From Mauremys mutica (Eukaryota; Chordata; Testudines; Geoemydidae), in contig NC_059075.1 in assembly GCF_020497125.1 (NCBI RefSeq), positions 28,246,003 through 28,310,002 on the forward strand: a stretch of 64,000 nucleotides of DNA. The letters are read 5' to 3'. Of the stretch, positions 31,865-44,204 are shown in pieces; the stretch's first letter is position 1; each line of letters begins with the position of its first letter. Made by a program: the position numbers and the translations under genes. The notes under the pieces were generated by a model that did not search any database, was not told the DNA's origin, and saw nothing but the letters and a program-made list of their open reading frames with translations.

Positions 31865-32338
31865 GGCTGTCTCTACACTGTGCACCTTACAGTGGCACAG
31901 CTCTGCTGCTATAGCCGCGCCCTTGTGAGGTAAGCAGTGCAGGTGCTCGTTGTTGGCAGGAGCGAGCTCGCCTGCTGACAAAATAAAACCACCCCCAACA
32001 AGGAGTGGCAACTTTGTCAGCGGGAGAGCAGGGCCACCCAGAGGATTCGAGGGGCCTGGGGCACTGAAGGGCCCCCCGCCACCGAAATGCCAGCCAAAGA
32101 CCCGGACTGCCGCCGGGCCAAGGCTCGTGGGGCACCTGTGGGGCCTGGGGCAAATTGCCCCACTTCCCCCCCCCCTCCCCCCCCGGGCGGCCCTGCAGGA
32201 GAGTGTCTCCCGCTGACAAAGTGCTGTTCACACCAGTGCTTTTTGTCGGTAAAACTTTTGTTGGTCAGGGGTGTGGGGTTTTTTCATACCCCTGATCAAC
32301 AAAAGTTTCACAGATGAAAGTGCAGTGTAGACATAGTC
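31865..32338. mobile_element. PIF/Harbinger-like MITE with a nested hAT miniature
   Basis: The ends 'ggctgtctctacactg' and 'cagtgtagacatagtc' are inverted; CTA (31862-31864) and TTA (32339-32341) flank it. Subterminal 'tttgttggtcaggggtgtgg' and 'acccctgatcaacaaaag' form a hairpin near 32256-32308. It is split by 32029-32195. Confidence 0.82.
32029..32195. mobile_element. hAT miniature nested in the 31.9-32.3 kb MITE
   Basis: The 167-bp insert starts 'cagggccaccca' and ends 'gggcggccctg', inverted CAGGGCC ends. CGGGAGAG (32021-32028) and CAGGAGAG (32196-32203) are an 8-bp duplication with one difference. A C-rich tract fills 32162-32185. Confidence 0.85.
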
Positions 32339-32341
32339 TTA

Positions 32342-34940
32342 GCTGTAGGGAAATGCAATTCTATTGTGATTTGAACTGTGCCTAAATGTCTGTACTCCCG
32401 AGTTTAATTTGTGCAAACTTTAATACCTTAATGGCTTGTTGTATGGAGATATTTCTTGTTTTTAAAACAATATACTAAACCATTCTGACTTCTCCAGGCA
32501 GGATCAGTTTAAAGCTTTGATTACCTAAGCTTTAAATCCTTAATCTGTGTTTGTGAAAAGGTGGGGAAGTGGGGGGAGGGGAGGAAGAGGGTTAGAGGAG
32601 AGAGGGCAGGTTTTGCTCTGTGTCCGGTCAAATATTTAATAACAAAAACAATAGATTTTCTGTGTCACAGATGCACACAGATTTGCTTGCAGTAAAAACA
32701 AATCAGCGTGTTCATGTGATTGGTACATGCATGTGTGTGCGTACGCTCAAGTCTCTATAAAACTCTGAACAAGTGCTCATACTCCTCAGTCCTTGCCCCT
32801 TTTACCCACTACAGCTATTTGCGAGTAAATCATGGCTGTCAGTATGGTAGCAGCTTGATTAAAGTTCAGGGGTTTAATAGATCATTTTAAAAACCCCAAA
32901 TTACTCCCACTCCCTAGTCGATCCACCTGGACCCTTGCCCTAGGTGCATGGCAGTTTTCAACCAGCACTGGAGAAGCCAAGTCTGGGCCTGAGGTTCCTG
33001 CTTATTCCCTCAGGATCCCTTGCTGCAGACCTAGACCAACATTCTCAGCTGTATTTAATCTGCTCTGAGACAAGCTGGCTATGAGAAAATGCAAAGGGAA
33101 AGGCACATAAGCAAAGACATGGAAAAACTTGGACAGTTGGCCTGCTTTGTTCACTTGGTAAACTGGAGGCTGGCCAGCAACAGCGGCGCTCCCCTGGCAA
33201 TACAAGTCTGTTCCAATTAATCGTGTTTAACCATTCTAATCACACTTTAGCACATTAATCCTATTTTCAATCCAAAACACATCTGAAAGAGCGGCATGTG
33301 GGCCTTTTTATAGCAACCGCAAATCAGATGTAACTGAGAGACATAGGGCCCTAGTTTACTCTGCACTTTCACTGAACTTAAACTTAATAAAATATGTGAC
33401 TGAGTTGTGGTTGGATTTACTGCATGATGTTGTTGCTTCCACATATAAATAGATCCCTTAAGTAACTTAAAAACCTGTCAGAAAGAGCAGTGAAAATTTG
33501 ATTATAAGGTAACCAGTGTGTGTGTTTTCTAACAATGACATTGTTCCTCTGGTCAGTGGTACTGAGAGATCTTTTAAAATTTAATCTGTTTATGGATATA
33601 AATGATGCTGCACTTGGAATTGCAAGGCTCCGTTTTGCCTCTGAACCAATAAAGAATGTAATGATTTGTTTTAACCTTAAAAACATGATATAATAGTCAT
33701 CTTCAATCCCTAATGTGCTTTCTTCTGCCATTTAACATGATGGTTTTAACACAAGCTTTCAAGCCTATGTATTTACCATTTGCGAGTGATGATTTTTTTT
33801 GTCCAAATGATCAGACTTAATTGCTTTACTATACACATTGTTTCTATATTAATAACCATAAGTTTTCTCTTCAGTGGGAGATAACCTTACTAGTGGATGG
33901 CTCCATAATACAATGTTTTGTTCTGTTCCATGGTATTACTATAAAATGAATGACAGCAATAACCAAAAAACTTCCTCAAGTTCTTTAGTGCCTGAAACTT
34001 AATATTTTTAATGCAAATTCAAAAGAGGTGCAATGAAATGTAAATAATGTAGAGCAGTAAGCTAAGTGCACGAGTCTTTAATTTAGATTTGGAGTGGAAA
34101 TGAAGTTATCAATTCATGCTCAATGAAATATGTAACAGTTCATACTATGGTAAGGAAATGTTAAAAAAAATCTTGGACAGTTACCAGAATTACAGCTCTG
34201 TGTTTGGTTTTCTAAGTAAACACTTCTAGCTTTTTATGCTACAAATAACAATCTGGACAGATGCATTAGGGGAACCTAAATGCAAACTAGAAATGAGTTT
34301 ATCCAGGTAAGTAAGGTTTTATTAAACAATTTAATTCATTCCAGTTCTTTTGGAAGAAATTTCAGGTTATGGTTAATGTAGTGTATCAGACAGAAATAGC
34401 ATTCACAGAACCACCTGCATTTAATATACAACTGTCAGAAATCTCTACTCACTACCACTTACTCAGGAAGAAATATGCAACAATTTGATCAACCCAGAAC
34501 TTTTAAATATAAAATAAAAATGAATATTGAATACAATGCAAATTAAAAACTCAGAATGGGAAGGTGTTTGCTTTTCAGTATAATGTGTGTATTTTTCTGA
34601 GTTTAGTGAATTAATTGTAGTTTTGGCCTCTTCTGGATTTGGTAGGCATTGGAAAATGCTATCTATTGGGGTTGTAAGAAGATCAAGAATTAAGGTAATA
34701 CATTCAAGGTAAGTACTTGTAAATAAGCTTTTTCAAACCCCATGAAATGGGCAATAAAATAAGACTGTGACAATGATGCCAAAACCAAAAAGCTTGAACT
34801 AAAAATATCGACTGATGCATGAAATATTTCAAAATTCGACGATCCTTTAATGAGAACAACTGATCTGGTGGGTATGTCTAATATTTTACAAAATCACTCT
34901 GCCAGTATAACACATTGTGAGAAGACAGAATAGCCATAAG
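32342..34940. other. 2.6 kb with no recognisable repeat or gene
   Basis: AT-rich DNA in which I find no SINE, LINE or terminal inverted repeat, only G/A-rich simple sequence near 32560-32620. Long reading frames are absent. In a window this full of transposons, the gap is a candidate for conserved regulatory DNA, but nothing in the sequence alone proves that. Confidence 0.45.
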
Positions 34941-35165
34941 AACTAGAGCACAAGAGTGTGGTTTTGGAGGTCTGTGTTCTGCTCCCATCTCTGCCAGTGA
35001 TTCATGGTATAACCTGGAAAAGTCTTAACCTTTCTGTGCCTAATTTTCCTTCCTGTAAAATGGGGAAGATCCTTATTTCAGAGGTATATTGTGAGGATTA
35101 ATTAATTTATGCATGTACTTGAGATCACTGCTTGGCATATGCTTCAGGAATGCAAAGATACCATA
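34941..35165 (+). repeat. MIR SINE
   Basis: 'ctctgccagtgattcatggt', 'cttaacctttctgtgcctaa', 'ttcctgtaaaatggggaaga', 'attgtgaggattaattaatt' follow MIR consensus order over most of its length. Confidence 0.88.
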
Positions 35166-36335
35166 CTGTAGCCAGGAGTTTTGCCATTGACTTTGATGGG
35201 GTCAGGATTCACCTGTTGGTTCAAAACCTAATAAAGGCCCCGGTTCAGGAAAGCACTTTAACACACGCCTGTGCGCTCTGCTGAATCAGGGCCTATGTTA
35301 AAAATGAAGTGGTATCTGATGGGCCTATTCCCTGGTGAACATTTATCCATTTTAGAGAGCCCGAGGATAATTTTGGCATAATTCAGCATGATTATTCCTG
35401 CATATGCTCAAGAGATGCTCAGCAATGGAATTGCAGATCTTGACCAAAGTTTGTTGACAGGGTACTGTTGAGGGGGAATTGCCACAGCTTCTCACCCCAT
35501 GATGTCTGGATCTAGCCAGTACTGTTAATTCCTCACCTTCACAGGTACAAATTCATCCACAATTGTCTTCTAGAAAGCAATTGAAACCATGCACAGATCA
35601 ATAGCTGGCACGTTCTCTCTGATCTGAAGATGGATTTTTTTTTTCCTCATAATTTCTTCTCCCTTATTTTTCCCACCAATCCTCAAAGGTAGGCTCTCCA
35701 TCTCTTAGTCACTTGAAAGCAGAATCATCCCCACCAATCACCATTAATAGAACTTAAATCACACCAGCTGCAAAAACTTTCCAAAATAGTTTTTCCAAAG
35801 CTGTGAAAATACCTGCTTACTCTAGACTAGATTTTGACACCCTCACTGATGCTGAGTAGCATCCTACTCCATAAGTAGTCCCACTGGCTTCAGTTACTAT
35901 TCAGCGTGAAATAAGGAACAATTCAAGGGTGTCAGAATCTGGCCCTATCTAAGTGTTCTGGTATTACAGCAAACCATTTTCCCGAGTAAAAGGTTAAGAA
36001 ATTAGAATACAGTCAAGCTTTAAAAGGGAAAATGTGGATCATTTTCGTAACTGCTATGAATATTATTTTAACTTTCAACCCAAAGAAAAATGCTGAGTAG
36101 AGTCAGATTAATGAATATAATAATTCTGAAAAATAGAAATGATAAAGTAAGAAACAAATGTGTAGGTTCAAAGGCCAGATTCCTTATTTATTTACACCAG
36201 TGCAAATTTGGAGTAATTCCAATGGGCCAATTTGGATCTCAGTTACACTGGTATAAATCCTAGAGTAACTTAATTGATTTCAGAGTAGCCTGAGGAGCTA
36301 ATCCAGATTTACACCAGTGTAGTCAAGATCAGAGA
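35166..36335. other. Phrase repeats in otherwise unassigned DNA
   Basis: 35170-35300 holds 'ttgccattgactttgatggg' and 'ccggttcaggaaagcacttt'. 36172-36330 holds 'aggccagattccttattta', 'ttacaccagtgcaaatttgg' and 'ccagatttacaccagtgta', a roughly palindromic copy. 35820-35945 has 'ctagattttgacaccctcac' and 'gtgtcagaatctggccct', again inverted ends. No gene found. Confidence 0.5.
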
Positions 36336-36805
36336 CTAGTCCAAAAGAATCATTTAAGAAATCTCTTGTAATGCTAATTTTAATTCATATTCAGTTGGTC
36401 TCTGACCTCATCCACTCATTTCAAAATAGCAATAGATGAAGATGCATCTTACAGTGTAAAAGTTGCTATGGAAGCTTCATAATTTCTTTTCAGGGAGGGT
36501 GTAATCCTTTTGTTCTAGATTCTTTAAGAAGGAATTCCCTTTCAGAAAGAATCAACTTATCTTTGTCCTGAGATAAAACTGCTGCATCCAAGCTCATTTC
36601 TTTTCTGCACTATATAAACACTTTTGAATGTCTATAACCTCCTGGAATCGTTTGGAAACTCCCATTTACATACGATCAGATATTCCAGAGGTGGACAAAG
36701 GGAATACCATGCAATAATTCTTTTTTGTAGATGGGAAGTCCTCCTCTGAAGCTTTATTTTCTTCTTGTTGAATATACAATTCTGAACGATCTTGTCATTA
36801 TATTA
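36336..36805. other. No feature seen
   Basis: AT-rich, no recognisable repeat or reading frame. Confidence 0.4.
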
Positions 36806-36809
36806 ATAT

Positions 36810-36932
36810 TAACAATTTGTATTGCAGTAGCACCTAGAGGCCTTGATCAGGGATTGGAGCTACACTGTGTTAGGCACTGTAGACACATATGATGAAAAGA
36901 TGGTCCCTGCTCCTGAAATTCTTACAACACTA
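36810..36932 (-). repeat. MIR-type SINE fragment
   Basis: 'caatttgtattgcagtagca', 'cctagaggccttgatcaggg' and 'ctgtgttaggcactgtagac' match the left part of the family seen at 120-352. Confidence 0.7.
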
Positions 36933-37289
36933 ACACTAATGTATACTTGTCATTTATCAATATGCATCTGTGTTAGAGATGGGTCTAACCTATCATGAGA
37001 GTGGTTCTGGCTTTGAATGTGAATCCAAACATCCCCAAAGTGCTGATGGACCAGAACATAGTGCCTGATGGGTTTTTCATCTAAGGTTTCTGGCCTATGT
37101 CTTGTTTATACAGTACCATCAATACACATAATGACACTTAGACAAAGATATAGGCCCCAGCTCTGACCTGTGTCTCAGCTCAGCTAAGTTCTGCTCCCAA
37201 GTGGCCGGGAGATAGAAAACTCACCTGGTAGACATGAGATTGCTCAACATCCTGTGCTTCAGAGCAAGGTATTCCAAAATGTGTCTGCT

Positions 37290-37806
37290 AAAAGTTTCCT
37301 TCCTGGTCCTTTGATCTGACTATGCCACAACCCTCTATAAATCCCTCCACTGTCTTCCCTTTATTAGTGCATCAAATTTAAACTTCTGAATAGCAATCTT
37401 CGCTTCGAAAACCCTTCATAACTCTGTCCCTACCTATGCTGTAGACCTGATCTCCTATTATGTTGCTGCATTAGCCATGCCAGTCACCATTTGTTTCCTT
37501 CTCAAATCTGCATCTCCATCTATTTTTCCAAGCTACCCTCGATACAAAGAATGCCCTCCTCAAACCAGCTTGATCAACTACAATCCCCTCCTCATCCAAG
37601 TTCCACCTAACACCCTTGTACCACCACTACTTCCATGATGTCAACAAGAAGTGAACTTTATAAAGCCACAATCCCCTCTAGTTTTCCCAAAGTTCCCTGC
37701 CTTCTTCTAGTTAATAGGGTGGCTTTGGGACACTATTTTTTGTGAACTGTTCAGCACCAAGACCATTGTCAGTGCTGCTAAACAGTACATTACGGTAATA
37801 AAGGTA
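37290..37806 (+). mobile_element. L2-like LINE 3' relic
   Basis: 'caaccctctataaatccctc' 'cactgtcttccct' followed by 'catcaaatttaaacttctga', 'aacccttcataactctgtcc', 'gatctcctattatgttgctg' and a terminal 'gtacattacggtaataaagg' follow the order of an L2/L3-type LINE C-terminus and tail. It is too diverged to translate usefully. Confidence 0.6.
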
Positions 37807-37975
37807 CAGGTGCATTACAGGAGGGTTTCACTAGCCAGAGGTGCAATGCTGCATAGAAGCAGTAGGGAAGGGAAGAACTCTTAATGCTACTGGTGAAACT
37901 ATTTATGCCCAGAATCCTGAGATTTGATTGCCTTTATTTTAGCCTGCATACAGACAAATGATATTTTTTTGTAGC

Positions 37976-38339
37976 AGAGCTGGTTGGAAAACAACTTATT
38001 TCAAAACTTTTCATGAAGAACCTTATTTTCTGCAGGTTTCACAAAGGAAAGTGATATTTCTGTAACTTTTCATGAAAATTTGTAGTGACATTTTTGTTTT
38101 TGAATTTTTTTTATGTTTTTTACCCTTTCTCTACCCCCTCCCCCTCTTTTCTCTTTACTCTCTTTTTGCTATTTTGCCACTGGGGATTGGGAAAGGGAGG
38201 AGGAAAGGAAAAAACAAAAACTCAGCATAATTGTTTTCCTTTTGTTTAAAAAAAAAAGATATTTTTAACAAATGAACATTTTTGAAAAAGGACCATTTTC
38301 CAATTATAAGGTTAGTTTTGTAAAATTTCAACCAGTTCT
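37976..38339. mobile_element. AT-rich MITE with GAGCTGGTTGG ends
   Basis: 'agagctggttggaaa' at the left and 'tttcaaccagttct' at the right are inverted, with further inverted AT-rich segments inside ('aacttttcatgaag', 'aaatgaacatttttgaaa'). It is related to the 7908-8440 element by its terminus. Confidence 0.7.
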
Positions 38340-38508
38340 AGTGGTTAGCTATGTCCTTGCACAATACTGTTATCCAACCACTTGCCTTGTGTGGACACAT
38401 TGCAATGCCTGTTACCCTGACTAAGCAGGTCCAGGTGTACGTTAAGCGCTCCTTAGGGTAGGAAAAGCTCTTGGCTGGGTCAAGGTTAGTTAACACACCC
38501 TGACCTAA

Positions 38509-38510
<2 letters not shown>

Positions 38511-38538
<28 letters not shown>
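38511..38538. repeat. (TG)n microsatellite
   Basis: Fourteen TG units, uninterrupted. Confidence 0.95.
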
Positions 38539-38542
<4 letters not shown>

Positions 38543-39004
38543 ACCTTTAAAGTTTAATGAATTCTCTGGAGTGCATGCATATGAGATAAATTGAGGCCCA
38601 TGTGAGCTGTGGGTTCTTATTGGCTAGAAGAACCTGGGAACAGTCTGAGATAGTACATTATTGCAAGTAAATTCTAATACAGGGTGGAACCTTAGTCTAG
38701 ACACATAACTAGGAAGAAGAGCAGTGTGAGGGTTGATTTTGGGCAGATGGGGCATTCTCTGGAACTTGGGTAAATTGCTCCTTACTCTGCTCTCAGTTAT
38801 GTTCAGTGAAAGTGGAACATTTTGTGTACATCATCCAAACATGTGCTTTGTGAGGGTTCAGTACACAACACTGGTCATAACATTTTCTGGCCTGGGAATC
38901 CCCGGAAGAGGGGAATTGAGTGTGGAGCTGTGCTAAGAACAGAGCAGTAACCCCATGCCTGTGTATGACTGGGGGACAACAGTTGTGTTTCATGGCAAGC
39001 TCTG

Positions 39005-39175
39005 AGAGTGTATGTAGCCTGCTGGGTGGAGCACTGGCCTGGAAGACACAGGTTTTAGTCCTGGCTCTACCTGAGTCAGATCAGAGTTCTTCATCCCAGA
39101 TCATTCTGAATCTATAAGAGCAGAGACTTAAACCGGAGTCTTCCGGACTAGCACCCTAACCACCAGTCTCTGGAC
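39005..39175. repeat. Two degraded tRNA-type SINE heads
   Basis: 'gcctgctgggtggagcactg' 'gcctggaagac' 'ggttttagtcctggctctac' is a MIR-type head on the plus strand. 'cagagacttaaaccggagtc' 'ttccggactagcaccctaac' is another such head on the minus strand. Neither has the paired stems of a tRNA gene. Confidence 0.6.
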
Positions 39176-39334
39176 TGTGAGAGTCAGTCTTGCTCTCTCC
39201 AAAAACACGTCAGTGAAGACTTTGTCAAAACTGAGACATCTTGGCTTCAGCAAAACAGCATATTTTGATGAAATCTAATTGAGTTGAAAATATTCTGACT
39301 CATTCTAGTGTGGATTTACTTCAAGACTCTACAT

Positions 39335-40103
39335 CAGGGTGGGCAAACTTTTTGGCCCAAGGGCCACATTGGGGTTGCAAAACTGTATGGAGGGCCAGGT
39401 AGGGAAGGCTGTGCCTCTCAAAACAGCCTGGCCCCCGCCCCCTATCCTACCCCTCCCACTTCCCGCCCCCTGACTGCCCCCCTCAGAACCCCAACCCATC
39501 CAACCCCCCTCGCTCCTTGTTCCCTGACGGCCCCTGCCCCTAACCACTCCCTCCCAGGACCCCCCGCCCCTAACCATCCCCTGGACCCTACCACCTATCC
39601 AACCCCCTGCTCCCAGTCCTCTGACTACCCTGATCCCTATCCACACCCCCACCAATGACAGGCCCCCCGGGACCCCACGCCTATCCAACCCCCCCCCGTT
39701 CCCCTCCCCTAACCCCTATCCACATCCCCGCCCCCTGAGACTCCCACACTTATCCACCCCCCCATGTTCCCCGTTCCCTGACCACCCCCCAGAACCTCCA
39801 CCCCATCCAACCACCCCATGCTCCCTGTCCCCTGACTGCTCCCTGGGATCCCCCAGCCCTGGCCCCCTTACCATGCCGCTCAGAGCAGCATGTCTGGCAG
39901 CCGCGCTGCCCAGCCAGAGCCAGGCACACTGCCACGCTGCTTGGCAAGATCGTGCAACCCCCTGCCGCCCAGAGCACTGCCTGCACGGTGGCGTGGCCAT
40001 GGGGCAGGGGGGATAGCGAGGGAGGGGCCAGGAGCTCAAGGGCCGAGCAGGACGATCTCATGGGCCAGATGTGTCCCGCGGGGCTGTAGTTTGCCCATCT
40101 CTG
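39335..40103. mobile_element. hAT non-autonomous element with perfect 8-bp TSD
   Basis: It begins 'cagggtgggcaaactttttg' and ends 'gtagtttgcccatctctg', a classic hAT terminus. A perfect duplication CTCTACAT flanks it (39327-39334, 40104-40111). The interior (about 39425-39860) is a degenerate minisatellite of 'cccctatccaaccccc' units. Proline-rich and glycine-rich reading frames across it reflect that composition. Confidence 0.95.
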
Positions 40104-40111
40104 CTCTACAT

Positions 40112-40776
40112 ACTGTGCTATCTGGTCTAAGTGATCAGTTTCATTAAGTGTTTCCCTTATTTTCTAAAGCTAGGGGATAAGCTTTGTAGGAGCCAACTAA
40201 ATGGCAGGCTTTGGTTCAGGCCCATCGTTAATTAAATGATACATTGTATTACATCCAGCCATCTGTCCATCTTAAGGGCCCATGCATTTGATGGCAAGGC
40301 TATCTGTTTGGGACGGAGAGGGAGAAGACCCTATGCATTGCTACACCAGTATAAAGAAGAATTTCTACTTCAGCTCTTGTTTTGCTCCTAACAGTTGTGA
40401 GCCCGTGGGATGTAAGCAGCTGATTTAAAATGTTATTCACACTCCTTCCAACACTGCAGCACTCCCCCCAAACATGTGTCCCTAGAGAGCTGTAAGGGCA
40501 GCCACATGCCCTCTCCTAAACTGCTTCCAAACTACATTTTTAACAAAGCTGCAGCAAGCTTTTAACCCTGAATAAGCCTGGGAAACAAGGCTCCTGCAAG
40601 TCTTGGATACCTCTCCCTATTGACCCCTGGAGCAAGGTATCAGTAGTAACAAGCCAAACCAAATCTGATGCCCACCTGTGCTGCTTCCCTTCCCCACCAC
40701 TGTCCAATCTCCACACAAACACGCACTGGGATAAGGAGGCTCATGGGAGAAGCTTTTAAAAAGTGTGAGAGGGAAG
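40112..40776. other. No feature seen
   Basis: No repeat ends or reading frames I can support. Confidence 0.4.
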
Positions 40777-40899
40777 TAGGGTGACCAGATGTCCCGATTT
40801 TATAGGGACAGTCCTGATTTTTTGGGTCTTTTTCTTATATAGGCTCCTATTACACCCCACCCCCGTCTCGATTTTTCACACTTGCTATTGGTCACCCTA
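40777..40899. mobile_element. Short MITE, TAGGGTGACC ends
   Basis: The 123-bp element runs from 'tagggtgaccagatgtcccg' to 'tgctattggtcaccc' 'ta'; eleven terminal bases are perfectly inverted. Any target duplication would be the TA itself, as in Tc1/mariner, but that assignment is tentative. Confidence 0.8.
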
Positions 40900-40931
40900 G
40901 AGAGAAGGCACAGAGCTTGCTCACCAAGGAG

Positions 40932-41068
40932 CAGAGGTGCTGGAATAATTTGTATAGTGGGGGTGCTGAAAGCCATTAGACAAAACTATAAACCCTGTAA
41001 ATGATGGAAACCACTTAAAACCAGGGGGTGCTGCTGCACCCCCAGCACCCTTAGTTCCAGCACCTATG
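40932..41068. mobile_element. Short MITE, AGGTGCTGGAA ends
   Basis: Starts 'cagaggtgctggaataa' and ends 'ttagttccagcacctatg', inverted repeats of about 17 bp. Inside, 'gggggtgctgctgcaccccc' is a perfect small palindrome. No clear target duplication. Confidence 0.8.
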
Positions 41069-41071
41069 CCA

Positions 41072-41908
41072 GGTAGGTTTGTTTGCATTTGACAAAATTT
41101 AGTTGTCATCTGAAAACCAGAACCTCTCTTCTGAAACCCCTTTAATTCCAGGGCTGGGTAGGAAGGTTTTGAGTCAAGCACCTGTGGTTTCAGTTCAGAG
41201 TTTGTCCAAAACTGAAATGCAACTTTTTTATTTAGTTCCATTTAAGAACAGGGCCAAAATCTTAAGATTTCTGCCATCTTGAGTGAAACTCATGAGAACA
41301 GTTCATAAGATTTCAGTGCTGTTAAAAGCAGCCCCTTGGCACTGCCTCAGCCTGAAACCCCTATGACAAAACCTAATCAGGATCTGATTGGGGCCTCTTC
41401 CCCAATCCTGTCACTGGGCTGGGGTGAGCTAATTTGTGTCAAAGAGATCCCACTCCAAACCTCCCCCTTAAAATAAGATTTGTCAAGGTTTGAAAACTTT
41501 TCTGCAATTCTTTCCACCTCACTTTTCATTCTTTGTGCTGCGCTGCACTTCCAGGTTTTAGCTGGGACAGGGTGCAGAAGTGCAGCTAGGGCAAGAGGAG
41601 GGGCCTGCTGTATTAATTTAGATGGCATAAATGGGCCCCCAAAATCAAAAGTATTAAGAAGACCCACTTACTGTTCAACATTAAACACTTTTAAATGAGG
41701 TTCTGGTGTTGATAATACAGAGACTGCTTAGTACCATGGCAAACACACCACTAAAAATCTTTTTGACCTTTTATTAGAGATAAAGACAAGAAGGAGAAAC
41801 AGTTGAAGCATCTGAAAGTATTAGATTTTCATTGTAACAACACCCCTTGTTCTCTTTAGCTGGATGGTCTTCAGAAGGGAAAACCCCTTGTTTGACAGTC
41901 TTTTAGAT
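41072..41908. other. No feature seen
   Basis: A 96-codon minus frame and a 72-codon plus frame here show no recognisable domain. No terminal repeats found. Confidence 0.4.
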
Positions 41909-42776
41909 CAGGAGTTCTCAGGACAAATTTTTTGGTGGCCTCAGAGCGCGGCTACCCATTCTTGCTGGTGGCTGATTTCACACTTTTTCCTAATATACTT
42001 AATTAGCTTTAGGAAAAACAAATAAATGTGCACATATACACATACAAATCATTGTAATTTATTTATTGCTAGCTAGTAAGTCTGCTGTGAAAAGTGATAC
42101 CTGTATGTTTATTAATATTACTTTTCACAGACTTACTCAGCCCTGGCAAGCCTTGGGACAAATTAAGCCCTGGATGGGGGGCCAGAGGAGGCAGTGGGGA
42201 GCTTGAGCTTGAAGCCCCACCACCAGACTGCACAGAGCCGCCTGGCCACACCTCTGCCTAGGAGCCAAGGGACATGTCACCATTTCTTGGAAGCCCCCTG
42301 AGGTAAGTGCCACTCGGAGCCCGCACCTCTCACCCTTTCCCACACCTAAGCACCCCCTCCCACATCCCAACTCCCTGCTCCAGCCCAGAGCCCACACCTG
42401 AACCCCTCATTTCTGGCCCCACCCCAGAGCCCATACTCCCAGCCTAGAGCCCATACCTCCTCTCATACCCCAGCCCCCTGCCTCAGCCCAGAGCCACCTC
42501 CCACACTCTGAAACCCTTGGCTCCACCCCCTAGCCCAAAGCCCCCTCTTACACCCAAACCCCTCATCCTCCTGTACCCTGAACCCCTCATTTATGGCCCC
42601 AGCCCAGAGCCCACACCCTCTGCCCCAGCCCAGTGAAAATGAGTGAGGGTGGGAGAGAGTGAGTGATAGAGGGAGGGGGGGATGGAGTGAGTGGGGGTGG
42701 GGTCCAGGGGAAGGTACAGGGCAGGGGTTGGGGAAAAGGTGTTTGGTTTTGTGTGATTAGAAAGTTGGCAATCCTA
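41909..42776. mobile_element. Degraded hAT-like/unclassified repeat with C-rich array
   Basis: A 'caggagttctcaggac' start resembles a hAT left end. The middle (about 42310-42640) is a degenerate array of 'cccagagcccacacc' units, and the right part 'gagtgagggtgggagagagt' through 'ttagaaagttggcaatccta' is a phrase I know from sauropsid repeats. The ends do not pair convincingly, so it may be two elements. Confidence 0.5.
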
Positions 42777-44204
42777 GTGATGGGTGGAATTCCCGGTCCT
42801 CTCATTATTTTTTCAAGATAATGCCACAAGATGAATCTAATAGAGTTTACTTTCCTGTGGGTTTCACCATAGAAAAAGATAATAGACAACAGCAATGTGC
42901 AGGAACAGCCCTTTCTGTAGGCATATCCTCCTGTAGTTCTTCCCTGGTACCTATTAACTGTTCTTTAGATGAACTTTTTTCCCAGCGTGCCCTTCTAGCC
43001 CTTTAAATTTAGCAGAGATAAGCAGCTGTAGCCCCAAGGTAGCCATTTTGCAGCTGGCTTATTGCTGTATCTTCCATAGCTGGTAAGTGCTGTTCATAAC
43101 TCTTGTTGTTTTCCTTTGCTTTTCCCCTCTCTTATTTCTAAAGAGATTTTATATGCCCACAATTGTCCTCTCCCTCTCTTTATGTTCCTAATTCCTTTGG
43201 TTTGTTCTCACAAATTCTGCTCTTCTCCCCACATGTGAATGAATCAGTTTAGTGGGTTGCTGCTTTTATCCATGAGTCATAGGTGGAAGATTGAGGGGAA
43301 TTAATAAAGAAACCAGGCAGCAGGTTTAGCAGAGTGACCCAGGCAGCATACACTGGCTTCTCAGATGCAGAATGTGTACAGTACTTGTGTAGGAAAATAT
43401 ATATTGTGGTGTATCTAGGTCTGAAACTGAGATGGCCTTGTTTTCTGTGCATAACAGCTTTCAGTAGGTCTGTCTAAAGGGACAGAGGTCATTATGTTTT
43501 CCCAGTGTGGTGCTGTCTGTTATTGAGGGGAGACACTATGCTCTCACATAAACCATATTTTGGTTCTCATCTCCTTATTATAATATTTAAGTCATCTTAG
43601 ACTGAAAGTTACACTTCTTACAAACACAAAGAGCAACCTTCATGCCCTTCGTGTGAATTATTTTTAAAGCTTTTTTCTATTTTAGATTTTCTTTCTCTTT
43701 TATTCATTGGCATTTTTCTACCAAATTCTTCATCTTTTTACATTCCTAAAGAAAAATTACCTCACATCTTTGTTTCCTATGCTACCAGCTAGTTGCTTCT
43801 GAAATGGGAACACCAGCAAAGATGACTGTTACTACTTTTCAGATTACATAAGGATACTCCTCAGTCAGCTGTTGGCCATATGATCGGTCTTTGTTTGGCA
43901 AAGCCCTTTTTGGTTTCACTGTGTAAATCTGCACTCACCCAAAACCTGCTCTTATGCTGTTATGTGTTCATATAAAAATGATATTTTTGTTATGAATGAA
44001 GCATAGATGTTGCAAAAAAGTTTTAAAAAATAACTATAGCCAAAAATGTTTTCCTCTTTTTCTGGGTTGTGCTGGTTATAATATGTGTGGTTTACATCTT
44101 TCAACTCTTTCAATGATTGAACTAAACAGGAAAATATACATTGAATTTTAAATGTTCAATAGGGGAAGAAAAGATGGTCTTGAGTTTAAAGAGTGCCATG
44201 GGAT
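42777..44204. other. No gene or repeat recognised
   Basis: AT-rich, T-rich in 43650-43760. No supported reading frame. Confidence 0.4.

Noticed and set aside
39308..39688. Proline-rich and glycine-rich frames on opposite strands
   Set aside because: Translations of a degenerate C-rich minisatellite inside a hAT element with a perfect target duplication.
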